Shown here piece after piece: positions 35,036 to 44,613 of a stretch of DNA of 64,000 bases (position 1 is its first letter; each line of letters opens with the position of its first letter). The position numbers and the translations under genes are program-made. The stretch is from CATQHB01 sp965262595 (GTDB lineage Bacteria; Chloroflexota; Dehalococcoidia; Lucifugimonadales; UBA3495), in contig OZ253548.1 in NCBI GenBank assembly GCA_965262595.1, positions 372,001-436,000 of the forward strand, read 5' to 3'. The notes beneath the pieces were generated by a model. That model was given only the letters and a program-made list of their open reading frames with translations, had not been told where the DNA came from and searched no databases.

Positions 35036-35979
35036 TGGTGGCGCAGCGGAAGATGGCCTCTACCAGGCAGACCTACGGCGAAACGTTGATTGAAATCGCC
35101 GAAGACTTTCCTGACATCGTGGTGTTGGGCGGGGATTTGAACGTATCCGTATTTACCCACTTGTGGCGCGACCGTTATCCCGAGCGATTCTTTGACTTTG
35201 GCCCGGCGGAACAGAATCTGGTCGGTGTAGGCGCCGGCTTGGCCGCCAGCGGGATGATCCCTTTTGTCAGTACCTTTAGCGTGTTCGGGGTTGGCCGACC
35301 CTTCGACCAACTCAGGGTTCTGGTCTCCCAAGCCAATCTGAACCTGAAACTGGTTTGTACCCACGCCGGCATTCTGACCGGTGAGGATGGAATGTCGGCT
35401 CACGGAATTGAAGACCTGTCGCTGATTTGCTCTCTGCCCAGCTTTACCGTCATTTCACCGTCGGACAGTTTGGAAACTTTGCAGGCCGTAAAGACGGCGG
35501 CCCGGACCGAGGGCCCCTTTTACATCCGCTTGTCCCGTGCGGCGACCCCGGTGGTTCACGACGAGGATTACAAGTTTAACCTGGGTCAGGCGGAACGAAT
35601 GCGCGAGGGTCAGGACGTAACCATTTTAGCCACCGGCGTTATGGTTTCGGTCAGCCTGGATGCGGCGGACTTGCTGGCCTTGGAGGGCGTGAATGCCCGG
35701 GTGCTGAATATCCACACCATTAAGCCAATCGACCAGGCCGCGATCATTGACGCGGCACAGGAGACCGGGGCGCTGGTTTCCGCCGAAGAACACTACATCC
35801 ATGGCGGCCTGGGTAGCATAGTCGCCCAGGTAGTGGGGCAAAACCATCCGGTACCGCTGGAAATGGTGGCCCTCCAGGGCTACAGCGAGTCGGGCAAGGC
35901 CGAGGAACTGATGGTGAAATGCGGACTGACCCCGGAAAAGGTCAAAGAGGCGGCGCTGCGGGCCGTGAGTCGCAAGTAG
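35035..35979 (+). CDS. Transketolase, C-terminal subunit
   Basis: 314 residues. It has the pyrimidine-binding domain (RQTYGETLIEIAED, GPAEQNLVGVGAGLAASG, FVSTFSVFGVGRPFDQLR, HAGILTGEDGMSAHGIEDLSL) and the transketolase C-terminal domain (VLNIHTIKPIDQAAI, EEHYIHGGLGSIVA). Together with the preceding gene it makes a complete transketolase. Confidence 0.95.
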   Translation: MVAQRKMASTRQTYGETLIEIAEDFPDIVVLGGDLNVSVFTHLWRDRYPERFFDFGPAEQNLVGVGAGLAASGMIPFVSTFSVFGVGRPFDQLRVLVSQANLNLKLVCTHAGILTGEDGMSAHGIEDLSLICSLPSFTVISPSDSLETLQAVKTAARTEGPFYIRLSRAATPVVHDEDYKFNLGQAERMREGQDVTILATGVMVSVSLDAADLLALEGVNARVLNIHTIKPIDQAAIIDAAQETGALVSAEEHYIHGGLGSIVAQVVGQNHPVPLEMVALQGYSESGKAEELMVKCGLTPEKVKEAALRAVSRK

Positions 35980-36121
35980 CGCTTATTCGGTCAGGTTGGC
36001 TAGCCGAGCTATTTGATGCGGTCTGACTCTTGCTTATTGGTTCCGCAGGAATCGCCAATTGGGGCAGTTTACGCGAGCGCCGGAGGACGGGCTTTCGGAT
36101 TGGGGCGGCCGGTAACGGCGG

Positions 36122-36427
36122 TTAACTCCCATTACCGTTAGAGCCAAATTCGTTATCGCTGAAGACGCCGGACATTCTACCCTGGAAAACGTGAATAATT
36201 AGTTCTTCCCGTGGGATGCCCGCTGCGTCCGTCAAATCTTCGTCAATGGTGCCAATCAGCTCCTGAATGGATTCTTGGGTCAAGCTTTCTTCGACCACCA
36301 ATGAAACGTAAACCACATTGGAGGCGAAGTGGATGTCGATCCGTCCTACTCGGCGGTCTTCTTCCAGGATGGCATAAACCTCGGAATAGGCGGTACGGAC
36401 CTCGCGCTCCAGGTCAAAGTCTGCCAC
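36122..36427 (-). CDS. Small acidic protein of unknown function in the proBA operon
   Basis: 101 residues, unrecognised. It begins MADFDLEREVRTAYSEVYAIL and shows a beta-rich middle (RIDIHFASNVVYVSLVVEES) with an alpha/beta pattern and a disordered Gly/Asn tail. No signal peptide or membrane segment. It starts 14 bases after the proA stop, so it is the last gene of proB-proA-this gene. The AGGCTACC leader is a weak Shine-Dalgarno. A regulatory or accessory role is only a guess. Confidence 0.65.
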   Translation of the reverse strand: MADFDLEREVRTAYSEVYAILEEDRRVGRIDIHFASNVVYVSLVVEESLTQESIQELIGTIDEDLTDAAGIPREELIIHVFQGRMSGVFSDNEFGSNGNGS

Positions 36428-36441
36428 GGTAGCCTCCCAAC

Positions 36442-37737
36442 TTACTCCCGAATCTGCCCATTACCAATAATGACCCATTTGTAAGAGGTAAGCTCCCGTA
36501 GGCCCAAAGGCCCCCGGGCGTGAAACTTTTGGGTGCTGATTCCAACCTCGGCGCCCAGCCCCAACTGCGCTCCGTCGGTGAACCGGGTACTGGCGTTAAC
36601 ATAAACAACGGCGGCGTCCACGTCATTAAGAAAGCGCACCGACGACGGTTCATCTTCGGTGATGATCGCTTCGGAGTGGCCGGAGCCGTAGGTTTCGATG
36701 TGTTCGAGGGCCTCTTCCAGCGAATCCACGATTTTAACTGCCGCGGTCAGGGACAAAAACTCCTGGCCCCAATCGTCCTCGGTGGCCGGAAGCGTATTAA
36801 GGCCTGGCTCCGGACCCAGAATACTCAGGGCGCGGTGGTCGCAATGCAGCTCCACTCCGGCCTCGGACAAATCTCGGGCAATGGTGGGCAGACAATCGGG
36901 AGCTGCCTCCGAGTGCAGCAGCACCGTATCCAAAGCGTTGCATACCGTGGGACGCTGCACTTTAGCGTTGTGAATTATACTTGCCGCTTTGGCCCGGTCA
37001 GCCGTCCGGTCAACATAGGTATGACAAACTCCCACTCCGCCGGTTATTACCGGCATTGTGGCGTGCTCGGCGACGAACTTAATCAATCCGGTCCCGCCGC
37101 GGGGTATCAATAGGTTGATACAGCTTTTCATCCGCAGCAAGGCATCGATTAATGAACGCTCCGGGTTTTCCACGAATTGAATGACCTCCGGCGATATTCC
37201 GGCCTCTCCTACCGCGCGTCTCAGCAGGTTGAACAAGGCAATATTGGAGCGCAGGCTCTCCTTACCGCCCCGCAGCAGGCAGGCATTGCCCGACTTGAGG
37301 GTTAGCGCCACAATATCCACCGTTACGTTGGGACGACTCTCATAGATGCTGCCGATAACGCCCAACGGCACCCGACGCTTCTCGACTTTAAGGCCGTTGT
37401 CCAGGGTTGACGCCTCGATTACTTCGTTCACCGGGTCGGGCAAAGCCGCGATTTTCCTCACGTCCTCGGCCATTCCGGTTAATCGCTGGGGCGTCAGGAG
37501 CAACCGGTCCAGCATCGCGTCGCCCATACCGTCGGCCTGGGCCAAATGGTAATCTTCCCGATTCGCTTCCAGCACCGGCTCCTGCTCCGATTCCAGGGCG
37601 TGGGCGATGTTAAACAAGGCCTGGTTCTTGGTCTCGGTGGAAAGGGTAGCCAGCTTGCGAGCCGCCGCTTGCGCCGCCCTGCCCTGTTCCAATAAGGTTT
37701 GTTCCATCGAGGAAAGATCGTTTGCCGTTGTCGCCAT
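36442..37737 (-). CDS. proA: Gamma-glutamyl phosphate reductase
   Basis: 431 residues of the aldehyde dehydrogenase superfamily; second step of proline synthesis. Visible are GVIGSIYESRPNVTVDIVALTLKSGNACLLRGGKE, a PRGGTGLI loop and the active-site Cys in GGVGVCHTYVDRTAD. The end RFTDGAQLGLGAEVGISTQ then KFHARGPLGLRELTSYKW is typical. It lies 62 bases downstream of proB. Confidence 0.97.
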   Translation of the reverse strand: MATTANDLSSMEQTLLEQGRAAQAAARKLATLSTETKNQALFNIAHALESEQEPVLEANREDYHLAQADGMGDAMLDRLLLTPQRLTGMAEDVRKIAALPDPVNEVIEASTLDNGLKVEKRRVPLGVIGSIYESRPNVTVDIVALTLKSGNACLLRGGKESLRSNIALFNLLRRAVGEAGISPEVIQFVENPERSLIDALLRMKSCINLLIPRGGTGLIKFVAEHATMPVITGGVGVCHTYVDRTADRAKAASIIHNAKVQRPTVCNALDTVLLHSEAAPDCLPTIARDLSEAGVELHCDHRALSILGPEPGLNTLPATEDDWGQEFLSLTAAVKIVDSLEEALEHIETYGSGHSEAIITEDEPSSVRFLNDVDAAVVYVNASTRFTDGAQLGLGAEVGISTQKFHARGPLGLRELTSYKWVIIGNGQIRE

Positions 37738-37799
37738 TACTATTGCCGCTCCCTTAAATCGTGAGCTATTTCAAGGTTTTTAGTCTTGCCGGTCAGTCT

Positions 37800-39023
37800 T
37801 TACAGCAGCGTCAGGTTGTTTCGGTGCACCACTTCCTGACCATAATGGTAGCCGAGAATGTCAAAAATGCTGTCGGAGCGAACCCCTCGAATGTGCACGA
37901 TGTCCGCCGCGGTATAGTTGGAAATCCCGCAAGCGATGCGGTGGCCGGATTCATCGGCGATATAGATAATATCTCCCCGGTGAAACTCTCCCCGGATATC
38001 TTTAATCCCGGCCGGCAACAAACTAACGTGGCGATTAAGCAGCGCTTCCGCCGCGCCTCCGTCCACAACAACCTCGCCCCAATGGGAATCACGAATCCGG
38101 CTCAGCATCCAGCGTTTGCGGGCTTCCATTCTTTCCCCCGCCGGACTGAACCGGGTCCCGATGGCCTGGCCTCTGGTTGCCCGCAACACGGCATCGTTGG
38201 CCCGTCCGTTGCAGATAACCATAGCGATGCCTGCCGAAGTAACCAGGCGGGCGGCGTCTATCTTGGTCGGCATACCGCCCCGCGCCCAAGGGTTTTGGTG
38301 ACGCCCCGCCGCTACCTCAATCGTTTCATCCACCTGCTCCACCACCGGAATCAGGGACGCTGTCGGGTCCAGGTGCGGGTCGGCGGTGTAAAGCCCGTCG
38401 GTGTCGGTCAAAATAATCAGCAGATCGGCGTCAATCAGGTTGGCCACCAGCGCCGACAGGCGATCGTTATCTCCGAAAACCTCGCCAATTTCATCTACCG
38501 CGACTACATCGTTTTCGTTCAGGATGGGCACTACGTCCAGCGCCAGGAGGGACATCAAAGTGTTACGGACGTTCAGGTAAGACTGCCGGTCGGCCAGGTC
38601 GTTGATCGTGAGCAGCGCTTGAGCCACTCGTACATTGTAAGTATCGAACAACTGGGCATAGGTGTGGATTAACCGGCCCTGACCCATTGCGGCCAGTACC
38701 TGCCGTGAAGGAATATCGCGCTCGAGGAAGTGCTGGCGGTCCGACTCTTGTTGAGTTGCCTGGCCCGGTTCCTGCTGTAGCACCTGGCGGCCGGCGGCAA
38801 TGGCGCCCGATGAAACCAACACCACTTCGGCGCCGTCTTCTTGTCGCAAGCGGCAAATCTGCCGTACCAGTTCGGCCATGGCTGCCTGGTTGATCCGACC
38901 GCTGCCCTGGGTGTCGGTCAAAACGCTGGTGCCAGCCTTGACCACAACCCGCTTGTAGTGCAATTGCTCCGAAGCGGCATTGCTTGAGCTGGGCCGTTGA
39001 CGGGGTTGGTTGCCGCTGGACAT
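37800..39023 (-). CDS. proB: Glutamate 5-kinase
   Basis: 407 residues from the ATG at 39023. The amino acid kinase domain shows KRVVVKAGTSVLTD, VSSGAIAAGRQVL, LNENDVVAVDEIGEVFGDND and the TDTDGLYTADP loop; a C-terminal PUA domain follows (about the last 90 residues). An upstream in-frame ATG at 39182 would add 53 residues, but an extended -10 at 39114-39122 lies inside that stretch, so I reject it. An insertion of about 15 residues (Gln/Glu-rich) follows the GRQVLQQE segment. First enzyme of proline synthesis. Confidence 0.94.
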   Translation of the reverse strand: MSSGNQPRQRPSSSNAASEQLHYKRVVVKAGTSVLTDTQGSGRINQAAMAELVRQICRLRQEDGAEVVLVSSGAIAAGRQVLQQEPGQATQQESDRQHFLERDIPSRQVLAAMGQGRLIHTYAQLFDTYNVRVAQALLTINDLADRQSYLNVRNTLMSLLALDVVPILNENDVVAVDEIGEVFGDNDRLSALVANLIDADLLIILTDTDGLYTADPHLDPTASLIPVVEQVDETIEVAAGRHQNPWARGGMPTKIDAARLVTSAGIAMVICNGRANDAVLRATRGQAIGTRFSPAGERMEARKRWMLSRIRDSHWGEVVVDGGAAEALLNRHVSLLPAGIKDIRGEFHRGDIIYIADESGHRIACGISNYTAADIVHIRGVRSDSIFDILGYHYGQEVVHRNNLTLL

Positions 39024-39113
39024 AACTCTGTTCTTCAACCTTGCGCTGAGGCGGGAAATCTGGCAGGCCAATAGCCCTTTTTCTCTCTGGACATACCGGC
39101 ACTCTTGTAGTCC

Positions 39114-39122
39114 ATTATAGCA
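39114..39122 (-). promoter_or_regulatory. Extended -10 promoter of proBA
   Basis: On the minus strand TGCTATAAT is a perfect extended -10 (TGnTATAAT). No good -35 is seen, as allowed for this class. Transcription would start near 39107, leaving about 84 bases before the proB ATG. Confidence 0.6.
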
Positions 39123-39299
39123 TGATGGTAGCAACCAGGGACTCGGACTGGGGGCCGTCATTGCCGCTCTGAATGGTGTCAATGTTTACTGATCCTTCAA
39201 CCTGGCGTTTCCGGGTCTTGACTTGCGTTTGCTTGAACAATTCTGAAAATTGCGGTCGAGCTTAACCCAAATGCCGCAAAATCGGATCTGTCCCGCTTC

Positions 39300-39328
39300 T
39301 TGTTTGCGGTCGGGTTAGGGCATACAAT
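39300..39328 (+). promoter_or_regulatory. Probable mfd promoter within a repeat-rich segment
   Basis: TTGTTT (39300-39305), 17-base spacer, TACAAT (39323-39328). The -10 is embedded in an inverted repeat GGTTAG (39314-39319) / CTAACC (39332-39337), and TTGCGGTCG occurs twice (39250-39258 and 39304-39312). The remaining 420-base proB-mfd region, 39024-39443, holds the proB promoter and the hairpin at 39339-39365 but no gene. Confidence 0.45.
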
Positions 39329-39338
39329 TGTCTAACCG

Positions 39339-39365
39339 GGGCTAACGGCCAGCGTTAGCCCTTTT
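39339..39365 (+). terminator. Hairpin with short T-run just downstream of the mfd promoter
   Basis: GGGCTAACG (39339-39347) pairs perfectly with CGTTAGCCC (39353-39361), loop of 5 bases, followed by TTTT. It lies 11 bases past the -10 of the putative mfd promoter. It could be an attenuator, or an operator if the GCTAAC sequence is a protein site; the T-run is short for a strong terminator. Confidence 0.45.
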
Positions 39366-39443
39366 GCCTATGCCCTCCGGTTTTTGCCTAGTTCGAGGCC
39401 GAATTGGGCTAACGCGGCTAATCATATTTGAGCAAGGTAATTT

Positions 39444-42400
39444 ATGTCTCTCCCCGGTTTATTGGCGCCCTTTACGAATGACGCTCCGTTGTCCTTCGAG
39501 GCGATGAGTCCTTCCGGAGAAGGCGCACCGACCAGGATCACTGCCCGACTGGGCGCCCGCCCGGTTTATGTAGCCTCTCTCTGGCTGCGGCGCAACCTCC
39601 CGTTACTGGTAATAACCCCTCGGCCGGATGACTCGCGGCGGCTGCACGACCAACTGCTGACCTATTTAGGGGAAGATGCTCCGGTCTATTTGTTGCCCGA
39701 ACCGGAAGTGCTGCCCTTCGAGCGGCTGGCCGTAGATGCCCGCACCGGCAATCAGAGATTGACCGCTCTGGCGGCTCTGGCTAACTGTATCGGTACGGTA
39801 CCGGACGGCGACGGGCAACGCCCACCATTAGTAGTCGCCTCCGTATCGGCGTCCCTGCGGCTTACCTTGTCACCGGAATTATTTCAGGCAGCCCGGTTCG
39901 ACGCCGACGCCGACGCCGACCTCAATGGATCAACGGGTCAAATGAGCCGGATAAGCCTAGGGCAGCGGATTCACAGTGTGCAAGAGCTTTTAACCGGCTG
40001 GCTGAACCTGGGTTATCGGCGTGAACCGGTGGTAGAGAGTCCCGGTTCTTTCAGCCAGCGGGGCGGGATAATTGACGTTTTCCCCACCGATGCCGAACTT
40101 CCTTACCGGGTGGAGTTGTGGGACGACGAGGTGGACACCATCCGCGTCTTCGATCCCTACACCCAGCGTTCCGTTGAGAATGCCGGCGCGGTGACCATTA
40201 TTCCGGCCCGGGAACAGTTGCCTGACCTGGGGAACCGTACCAAATTGGAACGTCGCATCGCTGAGTTAGACTTTTCCCGTTGTTCCTCCCTGGCCCGGGA
40301 GCGATTCGAGGAGGAATTGGTAGAACTGTTCTCCGCCCCCAATATCGAGACATTATCCTTTTACAACGGTTTGCTAAATCAGTCCAACCTCCTTGATTAT
40401 CTCCCGCCCCATGGCTTGCTCCTCCTGGACCGCCAAAGCCAAATTGAGACCGAAGCCGAAGACCTGGAGGAAAAGTTCTCCAGAATGCGCAACAACCGGG
40501 AAGAGCGCGGCGAACTGCCCCGAAACTTTCCCTCTCCCTACCTTACGGCGCGGGAGCTATTTTCCCGATTGGAAAGTCACCGGGAACGGGTCTTTCTGGA
40601 AAGTTGGATCGGTGAGGGAGCCGACAATGTTTTTCGGTCTGTTCCTTCTTACTACGGTCAGCTGAACCAGTTCACCGACGACTTGCGACAACAGTTAAGG
40701 GAAGGCAACGCCGTTGTTGCCGTGAGTCAGCACGCCCGCCGATTGGCGGAGGTGCTGGAAGAGGCCGGGATTGGCGCATCTTTGTCGGTAAACCTGGAAG
40801 CGGAGCCTCAATCCGGGCGTGTTTACCTGGTATCCGGCTCTTTGAATGAAGGCTGGGCCGCCGACGGGCTGCCGGGCCTGCCGACTCTTTCGCTGCTGAC
40901 CGACGCCGAGCTGTTTGGCACGGTGAAGGAACGTCGCTACCGCCCGGCGCGCTCCAAGACTCAGTTGGGTGAGGATATAGTCCTTTCCGAATTGATTCCG
41001 GGCAGTTATGTGGTTCACATAGACCATGGCGTTGCCCGGTTTGCCGGAACCGCGAAGATGGGTGAGAACGGCGAAGAGAAAGAGTACCTGGTGTTGGAAT
41101 ATGCCGACAATGACAAGCTCTACGTCCCCACCGACCATTTAGACCGAGTGGGAGCTTACATTGGCGCTCAAAACCAAACGCCAACCCTGACTCGCCTGGG
41201 CACTGCCGAATGGGCGCGAATCAAGGAAAGGGTCAAGGGTTCTACCCAGGAGTTAGCCGAAGAACTGCTCCGTCTTTACGCCGCCCGCAAAACGGCCCGA
41301 GGTCACGAGTTCAGCGGAGATACCGTATGGCAGCGGGAACTGGAAGACGCATTTCCCTATGAAGAAACGCCGGACCAAATAGAGGCCATCGACGCGGTTA
41401 AGGTCGATATGGAGCAGCCCAAGCCGATGGACCGGCTCATTTGCGGCGATGTGGGTTATGGCAAAACCGAGGTGGCCTTACGGGCTGCCTTCAAAACCGT
41501 GGCCGACGGAATGCAGGTCGGTATTTTGGTGCCGACCACCGTTTTGGCGCAGCAGCACTACGCCACCTTTAGCGAACGCCTTAGCCCCTATCCCTTGCAA
41601 GTGGAGGTGCTGAGCCGCTTTCGCACGCCCAAAGAACAGCACAGCGTGATTGAGGGTTTGCAAGAAGGGAACGTGGATATTGTCATCGGCACCCACCGCA
41701 TGCTGCAAAAGGACGTGAAGTTCAAAAACCTGGGCCTGGTAGTGGTAGATGAAGAGCAGCGCTTCGGTGTGGGTCACAAGGAAACATTGAAGCGGCTCCG
41801 TAGCGAGGTCGATGTCCTGACCCTCAGCGCTACTCCCATTCCGCGCACCCTCCACATGGCTTTGTCCGGGGTGCGGGATATGAGCGTGATGAATACCCCG
41901 CCCGAATCGCGTCTGCCGGTAAAAACCTTTGTATCAGAGTACAGTGAAGATACCATACGGGAGGCGATTCTCCGGGAAATAGAACGGGGAGGCCAGGTGT
42001 TCTTCCTGCATAACCGGGTCAAGACCATCCAGCAAGTAACGGGGGAACTGGCCGAATTGGTCCCGGAAGCAAGATTTATTATTGGGCACGGCCAGATGGC
42101 CGAGTCAGAGTTGGAAGACGTGATGGTCGCCTTTGCCGACGGCGAGGCTGATGTATTGGTCTGCACTACAATCATCGAGTCCGGACTGGATATGCCAAAT
42201 GTAAACACCCTGATTCTGGACCGAGCCGACCGCTTCGGCCTATCCCAGCTCTACCAGCTTCGGGGACGAGTAGGCCGGGGCGAACACCGGGCCTATGCCT
42301 ATTTGCTGCTGCCGCGGGGCCGCCGCATCACCGATGCCGCCGAACAGCGGATTCAGGCCATCCTTGAGGCCGCCGACCTGGGTTCCGGTTTCCGTATTGC

Positions 42401-43040
42401 TATGCGCGACCTGGAAATCCGGGGGGCCGGCAACTTGCTGGGTGCGGCCCAAAGCGGGCAAATCTACGCCGTTGGCTTGGACTTGTACAGTAGCCTGCTG
42501 GAAGAAGCGGTCAACGGTCTGATGGAGGCGGGAGGTGATAGTCAAGCAACTACCTCAGACCGTCCGGCACCGGATTTGCCGCGGATTGAATTGCCGGTGA
42601 ACGCCGGGATACCGGAGAGTTACATCCCGCATATGCCTACCCGCATGGCCCTATACCAGCGTCTGGCCCGCGCCAGGGACCGCCGGTCGGTGCCGGAACT
42701 TCGAGAGGAACTCCGCGACCGATTCGGACCCCTGCCTGCCGAGGTGGAAAGCCTGTTGTCTCTGGTTGACCTGAGGGCCCTGGCCGATGCTGTGGGCCTG
42801 GAATCAATTCTGCACTCCTCAAGTGGCATTACCTTGGGGCTGCGGGAGGAAGTGGGCAGCGCAAGGACGCCCTTGCAGCGAGCCTTGGGGTCATCGGTAA
42901 GTGTGGGCAACCGGCAGATGAAGCTTTCCATGACCGCCTTGGGCGACCGTTGGCTGCTACGGCTGACCCAAACTCTGGAGCGGCTGCAGGTCTTCCAGGA
43001 ACGTCTCAAGAGTATGGTTACTCAGAGCCAGGTTAGTTAA
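39444..43040 (+). CDS. mfd: Transcription-repair coupling factor Mfd
   Basis: 1198 residues, usual length. The UvrB-like N-terminal module, the CarD-like RNA polymerase-interaction domain (LIPGSYVVHIDHGVARFAG), the RecG-like helicase (CGDVGYGKTEVALRAAF, residue about 668 on; DEEQRFGV box about 769; SATPIPRTLHMALSG; TTIIESGLDMPNVNTLI) and the C-terminal TRCF domain are all visible. Mfd removes stalled polymerase and recruits UvrA. A short GACGCC triplet repeat codes DADADAD near residue 153. Confidence 0.97.
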   Translation: MSLPGLLAPFTNDAPLSFEAMSPSGEGAPTRITARLGARPVYVASLWLRRNLPLLVITPRPDDSRRLHDQLLTYLGEDAPVYLLPEPEVLPFERLAVDARTGNQRLTALAALANCIGTVPDGDGQRPPLVVASVSASLRLTLSPELFQAARFDADADADLNGSTGQMSRISLGQRIHSVQELLTGWLNLGYRREPVVESPGSFSQRGGIIDVFPTDAELPYRVELWDDEVDTIRVFDPYTQRSVENAGAVTIIPAREQLPDLGNRTKLERRIAELDFSRCSSLARERFEEELVELFSAPNIETLSFYNGLLNQSNLLDYLPPHGLLLLDRQSQIETEAEDLEEKFSRMRNNREERGELPRNFPSPYLTARELFSRLESHRERVFLESWIGEGADNVFRSVPSYYGQLNQFTDDLRQQLREGNAVVAVSQHARRLAEVLEEAGIGASLSVNLEAEPQSGRVYLVSGSLNEGWAADGLPGLPTLSLLTDAELFGTVKERRYRPARSKTQLGEDIVLSELIPGSYVVHIDHGVARFAGTAKMGENGEEKEYLVLEYADNDKLYVPTDHLDRVGAYIGAQNQTPTLTRLGTAEWARIKERVKGSTQELAEELLRLYAARKTARGHEFSGDTVWQRELEDAFPYEETPDQIEAIDAVKVDMEQPKPMDRLICGDVGYGKTEVALRAAFKTVADGMQVGILVPTTVLAQQHYATFSERLSPYPLQVEVLSRFRTPKEQHSVIEGLQEGNVDIVIGTHRMLQKDVKFKNLGLVVVDEEQRFGVGHKETLKRLRSEVDVLTLSATPIPRTLHMALSGVRDMSVMNTPPESRLPVKTFVSEYSEDTIREAILREIERGGQVFFLHNRVKTIQQVTGELAELVPEARFIIGHGQMAESELEDVMVAFADGEADVLVCTTIIESGLDMPNVNTLILDRADRFGLSQLYQLRGRVGRGEHRAYAYLLLPRGRRITDAAEQRIQAILEAADLGSGFRIAMRDLEIRGAGNLLGAAQSGQIYAVGLDLYSSLLEEAVNGLMEAGGDSQATTSDRPAPDLPRIELPVNAGIPESYIPHMPTRMALYQRLARARDRRSVPELREELRDRFGPLPAEVESLLSLVDLRALADAVGLESILHSSSGITLGLREEVGSARTPLQRALGSSVSVGNRQMKLSMTALGDRWLLRLTQTLERLQVFQERLKSMVTQSQVS

Positions 43041-43176
43041 CCGGCGCAGTCCCGGCCTGGCTGTAGCGTTTCGCGGAGGGCATCCCGTCCCCAGCGACGC
43101 CTGGATCAAACCGGATGACCAAGTTCCACGTAGTTTAATACACGACCCTTAATCAGCGATCATCGGGGGCCTTGGA

Positions 43177-43866
43177 ATGCCTAAAGGTCAGAGCAGACAG
43201 GAGAACGCCGCAATTTCCGCAATACCACCGTTCCTGCTAGCACCATTGGGCCATGGTAAGTCGAGATTGGCGTTCTACTTCCGGCGCGCCCGTATTTTCT
43301 CGGTACTAGTTGCGATTGTATTGGTTTCTTTGGCAGGCTTGTTCGGCCTGGGTTGCACCGGCCCCGGGGGAGGCGCCACGCCCGAGGACCTTGATGCGGC
43401 TGAGGACGACCCGAAAGAATTGGCGGCCGATTTTACGGTAAACCTTTATCAGGGTGAGGACGAATTAGGCTTGGCCAGTCTGAACTTATCCGAGCTGCGG
43501 GGTAGGCCGGTGGTCTTGAATTTTTGGGCCGGATTGTGTCCGCCATGCCGGGCCGAGCTTCCCGAATTTCAGGAGTTCCACGACGAGTTTGAGGGCCGGG
43601 TGACGCTTGTTGGCGTGGACCTGGGTCAATTCCTCAGCTTGGGTTCTCAAGAGGACGCTCTCAAGCTGCTGGACGAGTTGGGTGTTACCTTCCCCGCCGG
43701 ATATACCGAGGATGGTCAAGTCGTCCGGGATTATCGGGTGCTTGGTCTGCCGTCGACGGTTTTTATTGACGCCAATGGCGAGATTTACCGCAAATGGGAT
43801 GGCGTGTTGAATCGGGAATCATTGACTGAGATTGCTCAAGAAATGTTGGTGGAGGGTGGGACTTAG
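43177..43866 (+). CDS. TlpA-like thioredoxin-fold lipoprotein
   Basis: 229 residues. A long basic N region precedes a hydrophobic segment (SVLVAIVLVSLAGLFGLGC, about residues 42-60) that ends in a lipobox-like LGLGC. A Gly/acidic linker follows, then a TlpA/ResA thioredoxin fold with the redox motif CPPC (FWAGLCPPCRAELPEF) and the cis-Pro loop LGLPSTVFIDANGEI. It probably acts outside the membrane in disulfide reduction, for instance cytochrome c maturation. An internal Met start closer to the membrane segment does not exist, so the long N region is probably real. Confidence 0.85.
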   Translation: MPKGQSRQENAAISAIPPFLLAPLGHGKSRLAFYFRRARIFSVLVAIVLVSLAGLFGLGCTGPGGGATPEDLDAAEDDPKELAADFTVNLYQGEDELGLASLNLSELRGRPVVLNFWAGLCPPCRAELPEFQEFHDEFEGRVTLVGVDLGQFLSLGSQEDALKLLDELGVTFPAGYTEDGQVVRDYRVLGLPSTVFIDANGEIYRKWDGVLNRESLTEIAQEMLVEGGT

Positions 43867-44180
43867 CGCAAAGTGATAGTTAGCTCCGATGGTTGCCCTG
43901 AGTTGCTTTTCGGTTGCCGTGAATCTTGAATGCCAATCAGTCAGGTACCTTCGATTGACAAGGGAAGGCCGCTTATGCTGAGCCTATCCTTCGACAAGCT
44001 AAGGATGAGCGGGGGTTTGCACCGTCTCTTTACCGGCTCTCGGTAAGGTGGTGTAACCCCGAACGAGGTCTTCCGAAATACCCCGGCCAATCCCTACTCC
44101 TTGGGAAATAAACTGTAGTATAATAGGAAGGCTGTATCACTCTTTATTCGGTACAAGATCCGTTTCAGTGGACAGCTTGT
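43867..44180. other. Intergenic region with a palindromic repeat and a tRNA promoter
   Basis: 314 bases without a gene. It holds the REP-like palindrome at 43982-44022 and a TATAAT at 44119-44124, about 57 bases upstream of tRNA-Pro, which is the likely -10 for the tRNA (no convincing -35). Confidence 0.5.
43982..44022. repeat. REP-like palindrome, copy 1
   Basis: ATCCTT CGACAAGCT AAGGAT forms a 6-bp perfect stem at 43986-44006, followed by GAGCGGGGGTTTG. A related copy with TTCGACAAGCTTAA and an inverted flank CAAACCCG is at 55104-55140. Confidence 0.5.

Positions 44181-44613
<433 letters not shown>

Noticed and set aside
39024..39182. Upstream start of proB at 39182
   Set aside because: The extra 53 residues match nothing and contain the extended -10 promoter; the ATG at 39023 fits better.
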